This document shows, piece after piece, positions 8,863-17,101 of a DNA stretch of 45,208 bases; within the stretch, counting starts at the first letter, position 1, and the number at the start of each line of letters is the position of its first letter. The stretch lies in the NCBI GenBank assembly GCA_943329845.2, contig CALQFM020000030.1, positions 1 to 45,208 of the forward strand, read 5' to 3'. The notes beneath the pieces are model-generated. The model saw only the letters and a list, made by a program, of their open reading frames with translations, did no database searches and had not been told where the DNA came from. A program made the position numbers and the translations under genes. The stretch comes from Candidatus Kuenenia stuttgartensis (lineage in GTDB: Bacteria > Pseudomonadota > Alphaproteobacteria > SMXS01).

Positions 8863-10098
8863 GTGGGTAAAGCAAAGCAGGTCGGCCTGTCGGGCAAGCG
8901 TCTGGACCGCATCAATGAGATGCTGGAGCGGAAATATGTTGCGCCGGGAGAGATCCCGGGCAGCCTGATCCAGGTCTGGCGCCGCGGCGAACTGGCCTAT
9001 AACGGCATGCTCGGCTCCATGGACCTGGAGCGCAGCAAGCCCATGCGGGAAGACGCGATCTTCCGCATCTACTCCATGACCAAACCGATCACCGCTGTGG
9101 CGCTGATGATCCTGGTCGAGCAGGGACTGATCGGGCTCGACGACGACGTCGCCACCCATATCCCGTCATGGAAGAACCTGGCCGTGTTCGCCGGCGGCGT
9201 GCCGGGCGCGTTCCTGACCACACCGATGAAGCGGCCCATGAAGGTGATCGACCTGTTCACCCACACCGCGGGCCTGACCTATGGCTTCATGGCACGGACC
9301 AATGTCGACGCCGCCTACCGCAAGCGCAAGATCGCCGACATGCCGAACGAGCGCGACCTGGACGGCTTCATCGACGACCTGGCCGAGCTGCCGCTGGAAT
9401 GCTCGCCGGGCGAGGCCTGGAACTATTCGGTGTCCATCGACGTGCTGGGCTACCTGGTGCAGAAGGTCTCGGGGCAGAAGTTCGGCGATTTCCTGCGCGC
9501 CAGGCTGTTCGAGCCGCTGGGCATGAAGGATACGGCATTCCACGTGCCGGCCGACAAGGTCGAGCGCTTCGCCTCGTGCTATGTGGCCAGGCCCGAAGGC
9601 GGTATCAAGCTGCAGGACGATGCCCAGGCCAGCACCTATGCCGCGCCGCCGGTGTTCGAATCCGGCGGCGGCGGGCTGGTATCGACGGCGGGCGACTACA
9701 TGCGGTTCTGCCGCATGCTGCTGAACGGCGGCGAACTGGACGGCCAGCGCATCCTCGGCGCCAAGACCGTGGCGCTGTTCAGCCTCAACCACCTGCCCGG
9801 CGGCAAGGACATGACAGCGATCGGCCTGGCGCCGGCCCAGTTCAACGAAGCGGGCTACGCTGGCGTCGGCTTCTCGCTGGGTTGCGGCGTGACCATCGAC
9901 GTGGCGCGCACCCGCCTGCCGGGAACGGTCGGCGAGTTCTTCTGGGGCGGCGCTGCCGCGACCGCCTTCTGGATCGACCCGAAGGAGGATTTGACCGTGG
10001 TGTTCATGACCCAGGTGCTGCAGTCGCCACACCACATCAGCCTGCGCCGGGACATGCGCACCCTGGTCTACTCGGCGCTGACCGAATCATACGCCTGA
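8863..10098 (+). CDS. Serine hydrolase of the beta-lactamase (class C-like) family
   Basis: A 411-residue penicillin-binding-protein-fold hydrolase. S-M-T-K at residues 71-74 (FRIYSMTKPITAVALM) is the S-x-x-K catalytic tetrad, and WNYSVSIDVLGYLV about 115 residues later carries the Tyr of the second motif. FTHTAGLTYG and SGGGGLVSTAGDY are conserved in the esterase EstB / family VIII group. No signal peptide is seen, so it is likely a cytoplasmic esterase or transesterase rather than a beta-lactamase. The start is GTG at 8863, six bases after GGGGAGAG. It converges with the glycosyltransferase gene 16 bases downstream. Confidence 0.9.
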   Translation: MGKAKQVGLSGKRLDRINEMLERKYVAPGEIPGSLIQVWRRGELAYNGMLGSMDLERSKPMREDAIFRIYSMTKPITAVALMILVEQGLIGLDDDVATHIPSWKNLAVFAGGVPGAFLTTPMKRPMKVIDLFTHTAGLTYGFMARTNVDAAYRKRKIADMPNERDLDGFIDDLAELPLECSPGEAWNYSVSIDVLGYLVQKVSGQKFGDFLRARLFEPLGMKDTAFHVPADKVERFASCYVARPEGGIKLQDDAQASTYAAPPVFESGGGGLVSTAGDYMRFCRMLLNGGELDGQRILGAKTVALFSLNHLPGGKDMTAIGLAPAQFNEAGYAGVGFSLGCGVTIDVARTRLPGTVGEFFWGGAAATAFWIDPKEDLTVVFMTQVLQSPHHISLRRDMRTLVYSALTESYA

Positions 10099-10114
10099 GG
10101 GAACGCCGGTTGCC

Positions 10115-11059
10115 TCAGCGCAGGCTGTGGCCAGGACGGATCTCGTCGATCAGGTCGAGGATCCGTGTGTCGGTGTCGGCGTCGAACTTGCGGGCGAACA
10201 TGCGATTTGAAGCGAGCAGCAGGTCCAGGTCGCCTTCCCGCAGGATGCGCGACGAGGCCTTCTGCCGCCAGTCGACGAACCACAGATAGTCGCCCAGCTC
10301 GCTTTCCAGGTACTCGCCGCGGATACGCGCCGGATCCAGGTCCGAGTTCAGCAGCAGGGTCTGGAAATACATCTCCTCGGCGTGCTCGCTGTAGCGGTAG
10401 AAGCGGCCCAGTTCGGGATGGGCGTCCGACATCTGCAGCAGCCGCCGGGCGGTGGCACCGGTCAGGCACCACCAGGCGGAGCCGCCATAGGGCTTGAACC
10501 CGTTCGGAAACGTGCGCCTGGGCAGCAGCCAGTTGGCCAGCTTCCTGACCAGCCTGAGGCGGAAGGGCAGCCGCCGCGAAACGGCGCCGTTGGTGTTGGC
10601 CGGCCAGACCAGCGGCACACAGTCGTAGAAATGATAGCGCTCGATGCGCGACATCAGGCCGCCCTTCCAGAATGCTGGCGGCATGGCGCCGTAGCTGATG
10701 AACTCCACATCCGGGTGCCGAGACATGTAGTCGGCGATGGCGGCGTTGGAGATCAGCGGATAGTCCTGTCCGCTCATCGAGAAGATCCGGTCGGGCGTGT
10801 CGCCGTCGAGGATTTCCCGCATGCAGGACAAGGTCGCGTCCACCAGACTGAAACCGCCCCAGTTCAGGGTGAAACGCCGCCTGGCGAAGGTGACGTCGCT
10901 GGCAGGTCCGCGCTCTTCCAGCGCGTGCCGGAACGGCGCCTCGGCCACCTTGCCGTCGATATGGATGAGGAAGCGCGCGCCGTCGTGGCGCAGCGCATCC
11001 ACCAGGCGCGCGACCTGGCGAGGCCCCCTATGTGCCCGAATCAAATAAACAATCCGCAT
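10115..11059 (-). CDS. Glycosyltransferase, core-2/I-branching (GT14) type
   Basis: A 314-residue protein. It starts MRIVYLIRAHRGP and continues with FLIHIDGKV, FSLVDATLSCMREIL and FSMSGQDYPL, the usual order in bacterial members of the branch/core-2 N-acetylglucosaminyltransferase family. G-G-S-A-W-W-C-L-T and EEMYFQTLLLNS are also typical. The likely role is adding a sugar (GlcNAc or xylose in known families) to a surface glycan. The ATG at 11059 is the first credible start; a longer open frame upstream runs antisense through the pseudouridine synthase gene and is ignored. It follows that gene by 14 bases on the same strand. Confidence 0.85.
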   Translation of the reverse strand: MRIVYLIRAHRGPRQVARLVDALRHDGARFLIHIDGKVAEAPFRHALEERGPASDVTFARRRFTLNWGGFSLVDATLSCMREILDGDTPDRIFSMSGQDYPLISNAAIADYMSRHPDVEFISYGAMPPAFWKGGLMSRIERYHFYDCVPLVWPANTNGAVSRRLPFRLRLVRKLANWLLPRRTFPNGFKPYGGSAWWCLTGATARRLLQMSDAHPELGRFYRYSEHAEEMYFQTLLLNSDLDPARIRGEYLESELGDYLWFVDWRQKASSRILREGDLDLLLASNRMFARKFDADTDTRILDLIDEIRPGHSLR

Positions 11060-11073
11060 TTGCTGACAATTGC

Positions 11074-11814
11074 TCAGATTGCCGGGGATTGGAAGATCGG
11101 TTCTTGGGAGGTGAAGATTGCCGTGAGGTCGCCGCCCTCCAGGAAACGCCAGGCGCCTTCGGGCAGGTCGCCAAGGTCGAGGCCGCCGGTGCGGAAGCGG
11201 TGGAGCGACACCACCAGATTGCCGAGCGTCTCGAACATGCGCCGGATCTGGTGGTAGCGGCCCTCGTCCAGCACCATCACGCCGCTGGCCGGACCTTCCG
11301 GCACCCACGACGCCGGCTTCAGCGGCCGGGCGTCGCCGTTCATCAGGAAGCCGCCGGCGCCGAACAACGCGGCTTCGTCGCCGCGCAGCGGATCGCGCAG
11401 GACGACCCGGTAGTGCTTGGTCGCGTGGCTGCGCGGATGGGTAATCCGGTGCAGCAGGTCGCCGTCGTCGGTCAGCAGCAACTGGCCGGTGCTTTCCTTG
11501 TCGAGCCGTCCGACCGTCGACAGCAGCGGCTTGCGAATTCGCCACCGGTCGGGCAGCAGGTCGTAGACCAGCGCGCCAAGATCGTTGTGCGAACAGGTGT
11601 AGCCCGTGGGCTTGTGCAGCATGACCGCCATCGGCGGCGGCGGATCGATGACTTCGCCGTCGAGGCGCACGCCGCGCGCCCTGTCGAGCGGCACTGGAAA
11701 CGCCGGATCGGTGACGTCGGCGCCGTCCATGGTCACCCAGCCGTTGCGGATGGCGGCGGTCATCTCCTTGCGGCTGCCATAGCCCAGGTTGGACAGCAGC
11801 CGGTCGAGGCGCAT
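11074..11814 (-). CDS. 16S rRNA pseudouridine synthase, RsuA/RluB/E/F family
   Basis: A 246-residue protein with an N-terminal S4 RNA-binding domain (MRLDRLLSNLGYGSRKEMTA in parts) and a pseudouridine synthase domain. The catalytic motif is VGRLDKESTG, with Asp as nucleophile. HKPTGYTCSH and EGRYHQIRRMF are further family signatures. The best guess is RsuA, which makes pseudouridine 516 of 16S rRNA; RluB, E or F cannot be excluded. The start at 11814 matches the family (M-R-L-D-R) and has AGGAA upstream; an ATG seven codons earlier (11835) is possible. It lies between a sensor kinase and a glycosyltransferase on the same strand, and no functional link is evident. Confidence 0.9.
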   Translation of the reverse strand: MRLDRLLSNLGYGSRKEMTAAIRNGWVTMDGADVTDPAFPVPLDRARGVRLDGEVIDPPPPMAVMLHKPTGYTCSHNDLGALVYDLLPDRWRIRKPLLSTVGRLDKESTGQLLLTDDGDLLHRITHPRSHATKHYRVVLRDPLRGDEAALFGAGGFLMNGDARPLKPASWVPEGPASGVMVLDEGRYHQIRRMFETLGNLVVSLHRFRTGGLDLGDLPEGAWRFLEGGDLTAIFTSQEPIFQSPAI

Positions 11815-11857
11815 GGACGGTGAGTTCCTGGTCATCGGAGGTCGAGTATAGCGGCTG

Positions 11858-12832
11858 TCAGGAGGATGCTGGCGCGTCGATGGTGACCGGCTGCGATGCG
11901 AGCGTCCATTCGATGCCGCCGGGCGCGTAGTCGAGGCGCGCGCTGCCCTGCAGCGCGGAGGGCACGAGCTCGGTCAGCACCTTGCGGCCAAAGCCGGAGG
12001 ATTCGGTCGGCACCACCGGCGGACCCCCGGATTCCGCCCACCTGATGTTGAATCCGGGCTCGTCCAGCGACCACGCAAGGTCCACGCGGCCCTCGTCCAC
12101 CGACAGCGCGCCGTGCTTGGTCGCGTTGGTGCACAGCTCGTGCAGCGCCATGCCAAGATAGCGCACCGCCAGGGCCGACAGCATGATCGGAGGGCCGCTC
12201 TGGCGTACCCGCTCTGGTGAGCAGAAAGGCCGGATCTGGCTCTCGATCAACTGACCGATCGGCGCGCCGACGGCCTCGTGCGTCAGCAGGTCGCCGGAAC
12301 TGGCGAGCGCGCGGATGCGGCTGCTGAATTCGCGCAGGGCGATGCTGCCCTCCGGTGTCTTTGGAGTCACCGAGCGCGCGATGGCGTCGACCAGCGCCAG
12401 CTCGTTGCGGCGGCGGTGGCCCATCTCCGACATCAGGGACGACGCCTCGTCCCGGGCCCGCTCGGCCTCCCGTTGCATGGCACCCAGCCGAACGAGCGCC
12501 TTGGTCAGGCTGCCGGTCAGGGCGGTGATCAGGATGGCCAGGATGACATAGGCGGCGATGCCGATCACGTTGGCCCGTGTCGGGACAAGCTGTTCCGCCT
12601 GCGGGATGTAGAAAAACCAGAGGAAAGCCGCCGACAGGATCGTGGTCACATAGCCCGCGGGCCGCCCGGCGAAGAAGGCGACGAGCATGATGGCCGGATA
12701 GAACATCATGAAGGCCATGGCGGTGCCACTGAGAAACTGCGCCATGGTGGCCAAGGCCACGCATGCCGATGCGATCAGCAGTCCGAGTTTTGGCCGCGCG
12801 TGCATGGTCTCGGATACGCGTTGTATCCACAT
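11858..12832 (-). CDS. Membrane sensor histidine kinase, HWE/HisKA_2 type
   Basis: A 324-residue protein. Residues about 15-110 contain four hydrophobic helices that resemble the DUF4118 (KdpD-like) membrane domain. A short coiled coil follows, then H139 in MGHRRRNELALVDAIARSV, the H-R-x-x-N phosphoacceptor pattern of HWE/HisKA_2 kinases. The ATPase domain shows the N-box LHELCTNATKHGAL and a G-box region near SSGFGRKVLTELV. These kinases often act in the general stress (PhyR/EcfG) or light pathways of alphaproteobacteria. The ATG at 12832 is chosen because AGGGAGAC lies six bases upstream. No response regulator gene is adjacent, so it is an orphan kinase here. Confidence 0.88.
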   Translation of the reverse strand: MWIQRVSETMHARPKLGLLIASACVALATMAQFLSGTAMAFMMFYPAIMLVAFFAGRPAGYVTTILSAAFLWFFYIPQAEQLVPTRANVIGIAAYVILAILITALTGSLTKALVRLGAMQREAERARDEASSLMSEMGHRRRNELALVDAIARSVTPKTPEGSIALREFSSRIRALASSGDLLTHEAVGAPIGQLIESQIRPFCSPERVRQSGPPIMLSALAVRYLGMALHELCTNATKHGALSVDEGRVDLAWSLDEPGFNIRWAESGGPPVVPTESSGFGRKVLTELVPSALQGSARLDYAPGGIEWTLASQPVTIDAPASS

Positions 12833-13011
12833 GCGCCGTCTCCCTGTCACCCCCCGGCAACATGTCACTCCGAAGTCCGCAGGCAAAGGGACTTCTCTCT
12901 GGTGCGACCACGGTACAACACTAACGTATCTGGACGCCGACCTTGCCGTAGCGCGTTACCGCCGCGTCCGTATCGGAATACGAACCACACGCGGAGAGGT
13001 TCCAGCCGGCG

Positions 13012-13587
13012 TCATGTCAGGTTGAAGGAAATCACGATGCGCGGCTTTTCGCTCTCGTAGCGCAGCACGCCGTGCCACAGCGTGTTGGGGAACATCAGCA
13101 TCAGCCCGGTCCTCGGCTGTATCGTGCTGACGATCCGCCCCGCGTCCGGTGTGTAAATGACGAATGCGCCATTGCCGGTTTCATCGCAGTCGCCGGCATC
13201 CACGTAGTAGGCGCCCGATATCACGCCGCTGTGCCGGTGCGGGCGGCCTTCCAGCCCCTTGCGGGAGACGATGGCCCACATGGCGGTGATGCGCCGCCGC
13301 CCGGCTCCCGCGTGCGGCCAGACGGTATGGTTTGCGGCCTGCTCGATCAGGCTGACCAGCGACGCCATCGCCGGATCAGGCAGTTTGTGCAGATCGCGCG
13401 CCGATAGCCACTTGTTGCTGAAATAGGATTCGCCGGCGGCCTTGTTGGTGCCCTTGTCGGGAATGCGGGTGGCCATCTCCAGCAGCAGCGGCCGCAACCG
13501 CGCGTTGATGGCTTCGTGGCCCGGCACCAGACCTTGGCGCAACGCAAGCGCGTCAGTAGCGGGCTGAATGTCGGAATCCTGCGCCAT
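13012..13587 (-). CDS. Putative 2OG-Fe(II) oxygenase (TIGR02466-like)
   Basis: A 191-residue protein. The core RPHRHSGVISGAYYVDAGD followed about 50 residues later by FPNTLWHGVLRYESEKPRIVISFNL gives the double-stranded beta-helix H-x-H ... H ... R pattern of small 2-oxoglutarate/Fe(II) oxygenases found in bacteria and cyanophages. The iron ligands are likely the His of RPHRHSG and the His of LWHGV, and the Arg binds 2OG. The substrate is unknown. A ribosome binding site is not obvious. It stands alone, with about 180 bases upstream of the kinase start separating the two units. Confidence 0.82.
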   Translation of the reverse strand: MAQDSDIQPATDALALRQGLVPGHEAINARLRPLLLEMATRIPDKGTNKAAGESYFSNKWLSARDLHKLPDPAMASLVSLIEQAANHTVWPHAGAGRRRITAMWAIVSRKGLEGRPHRHSGVISGAYYVDAGDCDETGNGAFVIYTPDAGRIVSTIQPRTGLMLMFPNTLWHGVLRYESEKPRIVISFNLT

Positions 13588-13637
13588 GGATGGACTTTAG
13601 CATTCCCGACGGCCGGCGCCAGCGGCGACCATGTGCT

Positions 13638-14099
13638 TTAGAACGTCATCGCCATCCGGCTCTTCGGGTTGAGGATCTCCTGGAACTCAACCACGTTGCC
13701 GTCCGGGTCGCGGGCGTAGGTGGTCAGCACGGTGCCCTTGCCCAGCCATTGGGGCTCGCAGTGGAACGGCACGCCGGCGGCCTTCAGCCGGGCGTATTCG
13801 GCGGGCAGGTCGACCACGTCGAAGCAGATATGGGTCAGGCCGTGGTTGCAGACCGGCCGGTTCGGGTCGCCCGTTTCCGGCACCGGCCGGGCGTATTCGA
13901 ACAGCTCGATATGGGCGTTGGCGGCGCGCAGCATGGCGACGCGCCCCTTGGCGCCGGGCAGGGCGGTGATCGCCTCGATCTCGGCGCCGCTGAAATCGAC
14001 CTCGAACAGCACCTCAATGCCGACCAGGTCGCGGTAAAAGCCCAGCAGGCGGTCCAGGTCGCCGGTCGAGATGGAGGTGTGGTGGATACCCCTGATCAT
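13638..14099 (-). CDS. VOC-family (glyoxalase/dioxygenase-like) protein
   Basis: A 153-residue vicinal-oxygen-chelate protein with two beta-alpha-beta-beta-beta modules. IRGIHHTSISTGDLDRLLGFYRDLVG in parts is the first module, with metal ligand His in the H-H-T-S start; HICFDVVDL and DPDGNVVEFQE supply the second His and the Glu. The pattern H...E...H...E suggests an intact metal site, as in glyoxalase I or methylmalonyl-CoA epimerase relatives. The ATG at 14099 follows GGGGAGAA by five bases; an earlier in-frame start at 14138 lacks such a site. Substrate unknown. Confidence 0.87.
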   Translation of the reverse strand: MIRGIHHTSISTGDLDRLLGFYRDLVGIEVLFEVDFSGAEIEAITALPGAKGRVAMLRAANAHIELFEYARPVPETGDPNRPVCNHGLTHICFDVVDLPAEYARLKAAGVPFHCEPQWLGKGTVLTTYARDPDGNVVEFQEILNPKSRMAMTF

Positions 14100-14198
14100 G
14101 GTCGTTCTCCCCGAGAGTGCCGCTCCATGATGACGCAAACCGCCTTGCGCGCAACCGGCTCGTCAGGACATGTCGGCGTGCGCCGGCGGGAGCACGGC

Positions 14199-14555
14199 TC
14201 AAGCCGGCGATTCGTCAGATTGTCGCGCTGACTTGCCGCCATTTCTCGCGGGTGCCTGGCACGCGTCACGCTCGGCAACCCATGATTTCATGGATAAGCA
14301 ACTCCCGGTTGTTTTTGCGCGGGCAGGAAAGTGGCTTAAATATGGCATTTTTACGGCGCCGCATTTACGCATACCGGTAATGTCCCAATGGAGGTAGACG
14401 ATGTTGCGGCGCACACATAAGTTTAGTTCTGTCACCACGAAGTAACGGTTCAGCGTGGTGGCCCCGAAGGCCTCCTCATATTGAGGCCGAGGGTTGGTGG
14501 CCCTGCTTTCCTCCCCGTTTCCAGGGCCGCCCATTTCATCGTCTCCCCAAGACAT
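14199..14555 (-). CDS. Doubtful ORF, 118 aa, antisense to the candidate RNA
   Basis: An open frame of 118 codons begins at ATG 14555 with AGGGAAG five bases upstream and starts MSWGDDEMGGPGNGEE. No family is recognised. Its third-position G+C looks lower than in neighbouring genes, it has rare codons (TTA, CTA, AGA) and the C-terminal half looks like translated non-coding DNA. The same bases on the plus strand form a row of hairpins, which explains the sequence better. A second short frame on this strand starts at an ATG just after GGGGAGAC (14541-14548 complement) and ends after about 30 codons. Kept as a low-confidence alternative. Confidence 0.25.
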   Translation of the reverse strand: MSWGDDEMGGPGNGEESRATNPRPQYEEAFGATTLNRYFVVTELNLCVRRNIVYLHWDITGMRKCGAVKMPYLSHFPARAKTTGSCLSMKSWVAERDACQAPARNGGKSARQSDESPA

Positions 14556-14605
14556 GAAGTCTTCCCTGATTTGCCGGGCTCGCAAGAGCCCGGCATTTCT
14601 CTTTT
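14433..14605 (+). ncRNA. Candidate trans-acting small RNA with anti-Shine-Dalgarno loops
   Basis: Five consecutive hairpins are visible on the plus strand: CACCACG/CGTGGTG (14433-14439 with 14454-14460); GGCCTC/GAGGCC (14469-14474 with 14483-14488, with CCTCCTC running from the stem into the loop); GGCCCTG/CAGGGCC (14499-14505 with 14522-14528, loop containing CCTCCCC); AAGAC/GTCTT (14549-14553 with 14559-14563); and a 9-bp terminator hairpin (14573-14594) followed by ATTTCTCTTTT. Between hairpins 3 and 4 the unpaired linker holds GTCTCCCC (14541-14548). Pyrimidine-rich CCUCC motifs exposed in loops are a hallmark of alphaproteobacterial sRNAs (alpha-r14 and CCUCCUCCC 'cuckoo' classes). The 5' end is not defined and could lie near 14340-14430. 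No plus-strand gene precedes the terminator, which argues for an independent transcript. Confidence 0.5.
14573..14605 (+). terminator. Intrinsic terminator of the candidate small RNA
   Basis: A perfect 9-bp stem GCCGGGCTC/GAGCCCGGC with a GCAA tetraloop is followed by ATTTCTCTTTT. The T-rich side is on the plus strand only; on the minus strand the hairpin is followed by AAATCAGGG, so it works for plus-strand transcription. Confidence 0.8.
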
Positions 14606-14711
14606 GGGGCCCCGATCGTTTCCCGCCGATTAAATGCACGCGTGATTTTTCGCTTGGTTCGCGCCGCCGCGCGTTCCATGCTGTGCCGCGAAATCCAGCG
14701 GGGAGAGATCA

Positions 14712-15341
14712 ATGAGCATTATCCTGGGGCCCATCGTACAGCAGGGCTATGTGGTGCCCGACGTGCGGGAGAAGTTGCCTTATTTCATCGACATCGGCGT
14801 CGGCCCGTTCTTCATCCGCGACCGCTTCGACGTGGTTGGCGGCAACTGCACCTATCGGGGCCAGGAGCAGACCTTCAACATCACCGCCGCCTTCACCTAT
14901 TCGGGCGAGCACCAGTTCGAGCTGATCTGCCACCACAACGAGGGTCCGTCGGTCTACAAGGACTTCCTGAAGGACCATCCGGAAGGCGGCCTGCAGCACG
15001 TGGCGGTCTGGGCCGACAACATCGACGAGGAACTGGCCCGGCTGAAGGCGCTGGGCGAGGACTTCGAGGTCCTGCAGCGCTTCAACGAGCTCGACTGCTA
15101 CATCAAGAAGCCGGGATTTCCCTGGCCGATCATCCAGCTGATGGCCACGGTGGAACGCCACCGGCGCATGTTCACCATGGTGAAGTACTATACCGACCGC
15201 TACGACGGGACCCGGCCGATCCGCTTCATCGACGAAGAGCTGAAGCTGTTCTACGGACCGGGCGGCCCGGGCGTGGGCATGGACACCTGGGAAGTGACCA
15301 AGGCGCCGGGGCGCGAGCGGGTGCTGCAGCCCGCCGGCTGA
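14712..15341 (+). CDS. VOC-family protein, methylmalonyl-CoA epimerase-like
   Basis: A 209-residue protein with a glyoxalase/VOC fold: QQGYVVPDVREKLPYFIDIGVGPFF in parts forms the first module and GGLQHVAVWADNIDEELARLKALG the second, with the conserved H-V-A. The C-terminal ~60 residues (after HRRMFTMVKYYTDRY) are longer than in the small VOC proteins and resemble the group often found with Rieske oxygenases and acyl-CoA dehydrogenases in sphingomonads and relatives. The first metal ligand position is Q-Q-G instead of H, so the metal site may be altered. The start follows GGGGAGAG by four bases. Substrate unknown. Confidence 0.85.
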   Translation: MSIILGPIVQQGYVVPDVREKLPYFIDIGVGPFFIRDRFDVVGGNCTYRGQEQTFNITAAFTYSGEHQFELICHHNEGPSVYKDFLKDHPEGGLQHVAVWADNIDEELARLKALGEDFEVLQRFNELDCYIKKPGFPWPIIQLMATVERHRRMFTMVKYYTDRYDGTRPIRFIDEELKLFYGPGGPGVGMDTWEVTKAPGRERVLQPAG

Positions 15342-15430
15342 CGCCGGCGCGCGTCCCGATCAAGTTCGCGCTTGACCGATCGCTGCGACAGGACACTGTT
15401 GCAGCCGACTGCTGCGCCTGACTGGAGGGG

Positions 15431-16384
15431 ATGGTGACTACCAGGCATCTCGTCGATCCCGAACTGCTGCCCATGCTGGACATGTTTCCGGCACTCGAGA
15501 TCTCGCCCGGCACGCTCGCGGCGATCCGGGCAGGCATGGACCAGATGAGCAAGGCCTCGCCGATTCCCGACGCGCCTGTCGACGTGGCCGAACGGTACAT
15601 CGCCGGCGCCGAAGGCGCGCCGGACGTCCGCCTGTTGATTTATGTGCCGCGCGGGACGGCGGCGCGGCGCGCGGGGTTCCTGCATATACACGGCGGCGGC
15701 TATGTGATGGGCACGCCCGAGATGAGCGATGCGCGAAACCGGCTGCTGGCGGCCGATATCGGTTGCGTCGTCGTTTCCGTCGACTATCGGCTGTCGCCCG
15801 AAACTCCGCATCCCGGCCCGGTGGAGGACTGCTATGCGGCGCTGAAATGGCTGCACGCGAATGCCGCGGCCTTGGATGTGGACCCGGCGCGGATCGCCAT
15901 CGGCGGCGAAAGCGCTGGCGGCGGCCTCGCCGCTTCGCTGGCGTTGCTGGCGCGGGACCGCGGCGAGGTGCCGGTCGCGTTCCAGCTGTTGATCTATCCC
16001 ATGCTGGATGACCGTACCGCGGCCGCCGAGCCGCATCCCTACACCGGCGAGTATGTCTGGACTCCGCCGGCGAACCGGTTCGGCTGGGCCGCGTTGCTCG
16101 GCCACGAGCCTGGTGTCGACGGCGTTTCTCCCTATGCGGCCGCCGCTCGCGCCGAGTCACTGGCGGGCCTGCCGCCGGCCTTCATCAGCATCGGCGCGCT
16201 CGACCTTTTCATCGACGAGAACCTGGACTATGCACGCAGGCTCGCCCGCGACGGCGTCCCAGTGGAGATGCATCTTTATCCCGGCGCGTTTCATGGCTTC
16301 AACATGATGGCCGGCGCCAGTGTCTCCCAGGCGTTCGAGCGCGACTACCGCGAGGCGCTGCGGCGGGCCCTCGGCGGCGGATAA
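15431..16384 (+). CDS. Esterase/lipase of the hormone-sensitive lipase (HSL) family
   Basis: A 317-residue alpha/beta-hydrolase. HGGG at residues 87-90 is the oxyanion-hole motif of the HSL/family IV esterases, GESAG at 159-163 contains the nucleophile S161, and ALDLFIDEN and GAFHGF near the end supply Asp and His. It hydrolyses short- to medium-chain esters in known relatives. ATG at 15431 is close to GGAGGGG; a GTG three bases later has better spacing. It lies 89 bases behind the VOC gene and may be co-transcribed with it. Confidence 0.9.
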   Translation: MVTTRHLVDPELLPMLDMFPALEISPGTLAAIRAGMDQMSKASPIPDAPVDVAERYIAGAEGAPDVRLLIYVPRGTAARRAGFLHIHGGGYVMGTPEMSDARNRLLAADIGCVVVSVDYRLSPETPHPGPVEDCYAALKWLHANAAALDVDPARIAIGGESAGGGLAASLALLARDRGEVPVAFQLLIYPMLDDRTAAAEPHPYTGEYVWTPPANRFGWAALLGHEPGVDGVSPYAAAARAESLAGLPPAFISIGALDLFIDENLDYARRLARDGVPVEMHLYPGAFHGFNMMAGASVSQAFERDYREALRRALGGG

Positions 16385-16419
16385 GCAAAATTAGTTCATC
16401 GTTGATGATTGTTTTTGCT
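16384..16419. terminator. Possible bidirectional hairpin after the esterase gene
   Basis: AGCAAAA at 16384-16390 pairs with TTTTGCT at 16413-16419, with an inner TCATC/GATGA pairing. The A-rich and T-rich arms fit a weak intrinsic terminator on either strand, but the long loop makes this uncertain. Confidence 0.4.
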
Positions 16420-16477
16420 GTCGGGTTCGCCGACAGTGCGGTTCGGGAAGACCAACAGGGAACATACGGAGAGAACC

Positions 16478-17071
16478 ATGGCTCAAACTCACGACCACGA
16501 GATCGTATCGATCTATCCGTTTACGGAAGCCGAGATCGATCAACTCGCGAACAATTCCAACGAGTGCGTCCTGATGTGGGCGACCAAGGACGGCTGGCCC
16601 GTCGGCGTTACCCATGCGTTCGTCTGGCACGAAGGCAAGATCTGGCTGACCTTCGCCGAACACCGCCATCGGGCGGCGGCCATCCGGCGCGATCCTCGCG
16701 TGTCGGTCAATGTCAGCAGCGGCGGCTATCCGAAGGGCGCGCCTGAAGGCCTGCCGACCGGCGCCATCACCTTCAAGGGGCGCGGCGAGTTCTTCGACGA
16801 CCGGGAGACCAAGGAATGGTTCTACCGGGCGCTGTCGAAGAAGCTCAACCCGACGAGCAAGGAAGGAGAAGAATTCTTCTACAACCTGCTGGACTCGCCG
16901 CTGCGGACGGTCCTGGCGGTGACGGTCGAGAAGATGATCATGTACAATGGCGGCACGGCCGGAAAGCACATGGCGGGCACGATTTCCGAGGACCAGCTCG
17001 GCGAGCGGCTCAGCGGCGACAAGGAGCGCATGAACGCAGAACGCGCCAAGCGGGGCCTGCCGCCGCGTTGA
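16478..17071 (+). CDS. PPOX-fold flavin/F420-type protein
   Basis: A 197-residue protein with the split beta-barrel of pyridoxamine 5'-phosphate oxidase-like proteins: NECVLMWATKDGWPVGVTHAF, then WLTFAEHRHRAAAIRRDPRVSVNVSSGG in parts. RAAAIRRDPRVSV matches the R-x-x-N/I-x-x-x-P-x-V-S segment that binds the cofactor phosphate. Relatives include FMN- and F420-dependent reductases; which cofactor is used cannot be told. The ATG at 16478 has GGAGAG upstream and is preferred over an in-frame ATG at 16409. A strong hairpin follows the stop codon. Confidence 0.83.
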   Translation: MAQTHDHEIVSIYPFTEAEIDQLANNSNECVLMWATKDGWPVGVTHAFVWHEGKIWLTFAEHRHRAAAIRRDPRVSVNVSSGGYPKGAPEGLPTGAITFKGRGEFFDDRETKEWFYRALSKKLNPTSKEGEEFFYNLLDSPLRTVLAVTVEKMIMYNGGTAGKHMAGTISEDQLGERLSGDKERMNAERAKRGLPPR

Positions 17072-17077
17072 TCGTTG

Positions 17078-17101
17078 CGGCGCCGGCCAATGCCGGCGCC
17101 G
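17078..17101 (+). terminator. Hairpin after the PPOX-fold gene
   Basis: A perfect 10-bp stem, CGGCGCCGGC at 17078-17087 and its complement at 17092-17101, with loop CAAT, begins seven bases after the stop codon. It is followed by AACTTTCCC, a short T-run, so it is probably a terminator. Confidence 0.6.

Noticed and set aside
10095-10118. CTGAGG/CCTCAG hairpin as a terminator between the convergent serine hydrolase and glycosyltransferase genes
   Set aside because: The stem is only 6 bp, the loop is long and no T-run follows.
10115-11545. A 476-codon open frame that extends the glycosyltransferase upstream
   Set aside because: The extension is antisense-frame reading of the pseudouridine synthase gene. 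The family start (M-R-I-V-Y-L) is at 11059.
14199-14639. A conserved protein gene on the minus strand of the RNA locus
   Set aside because: No recognisable family, codon use unlike neighbours, and the plus-strand hairpins with a terminator explain the sequence better. Kept at low confidence only.
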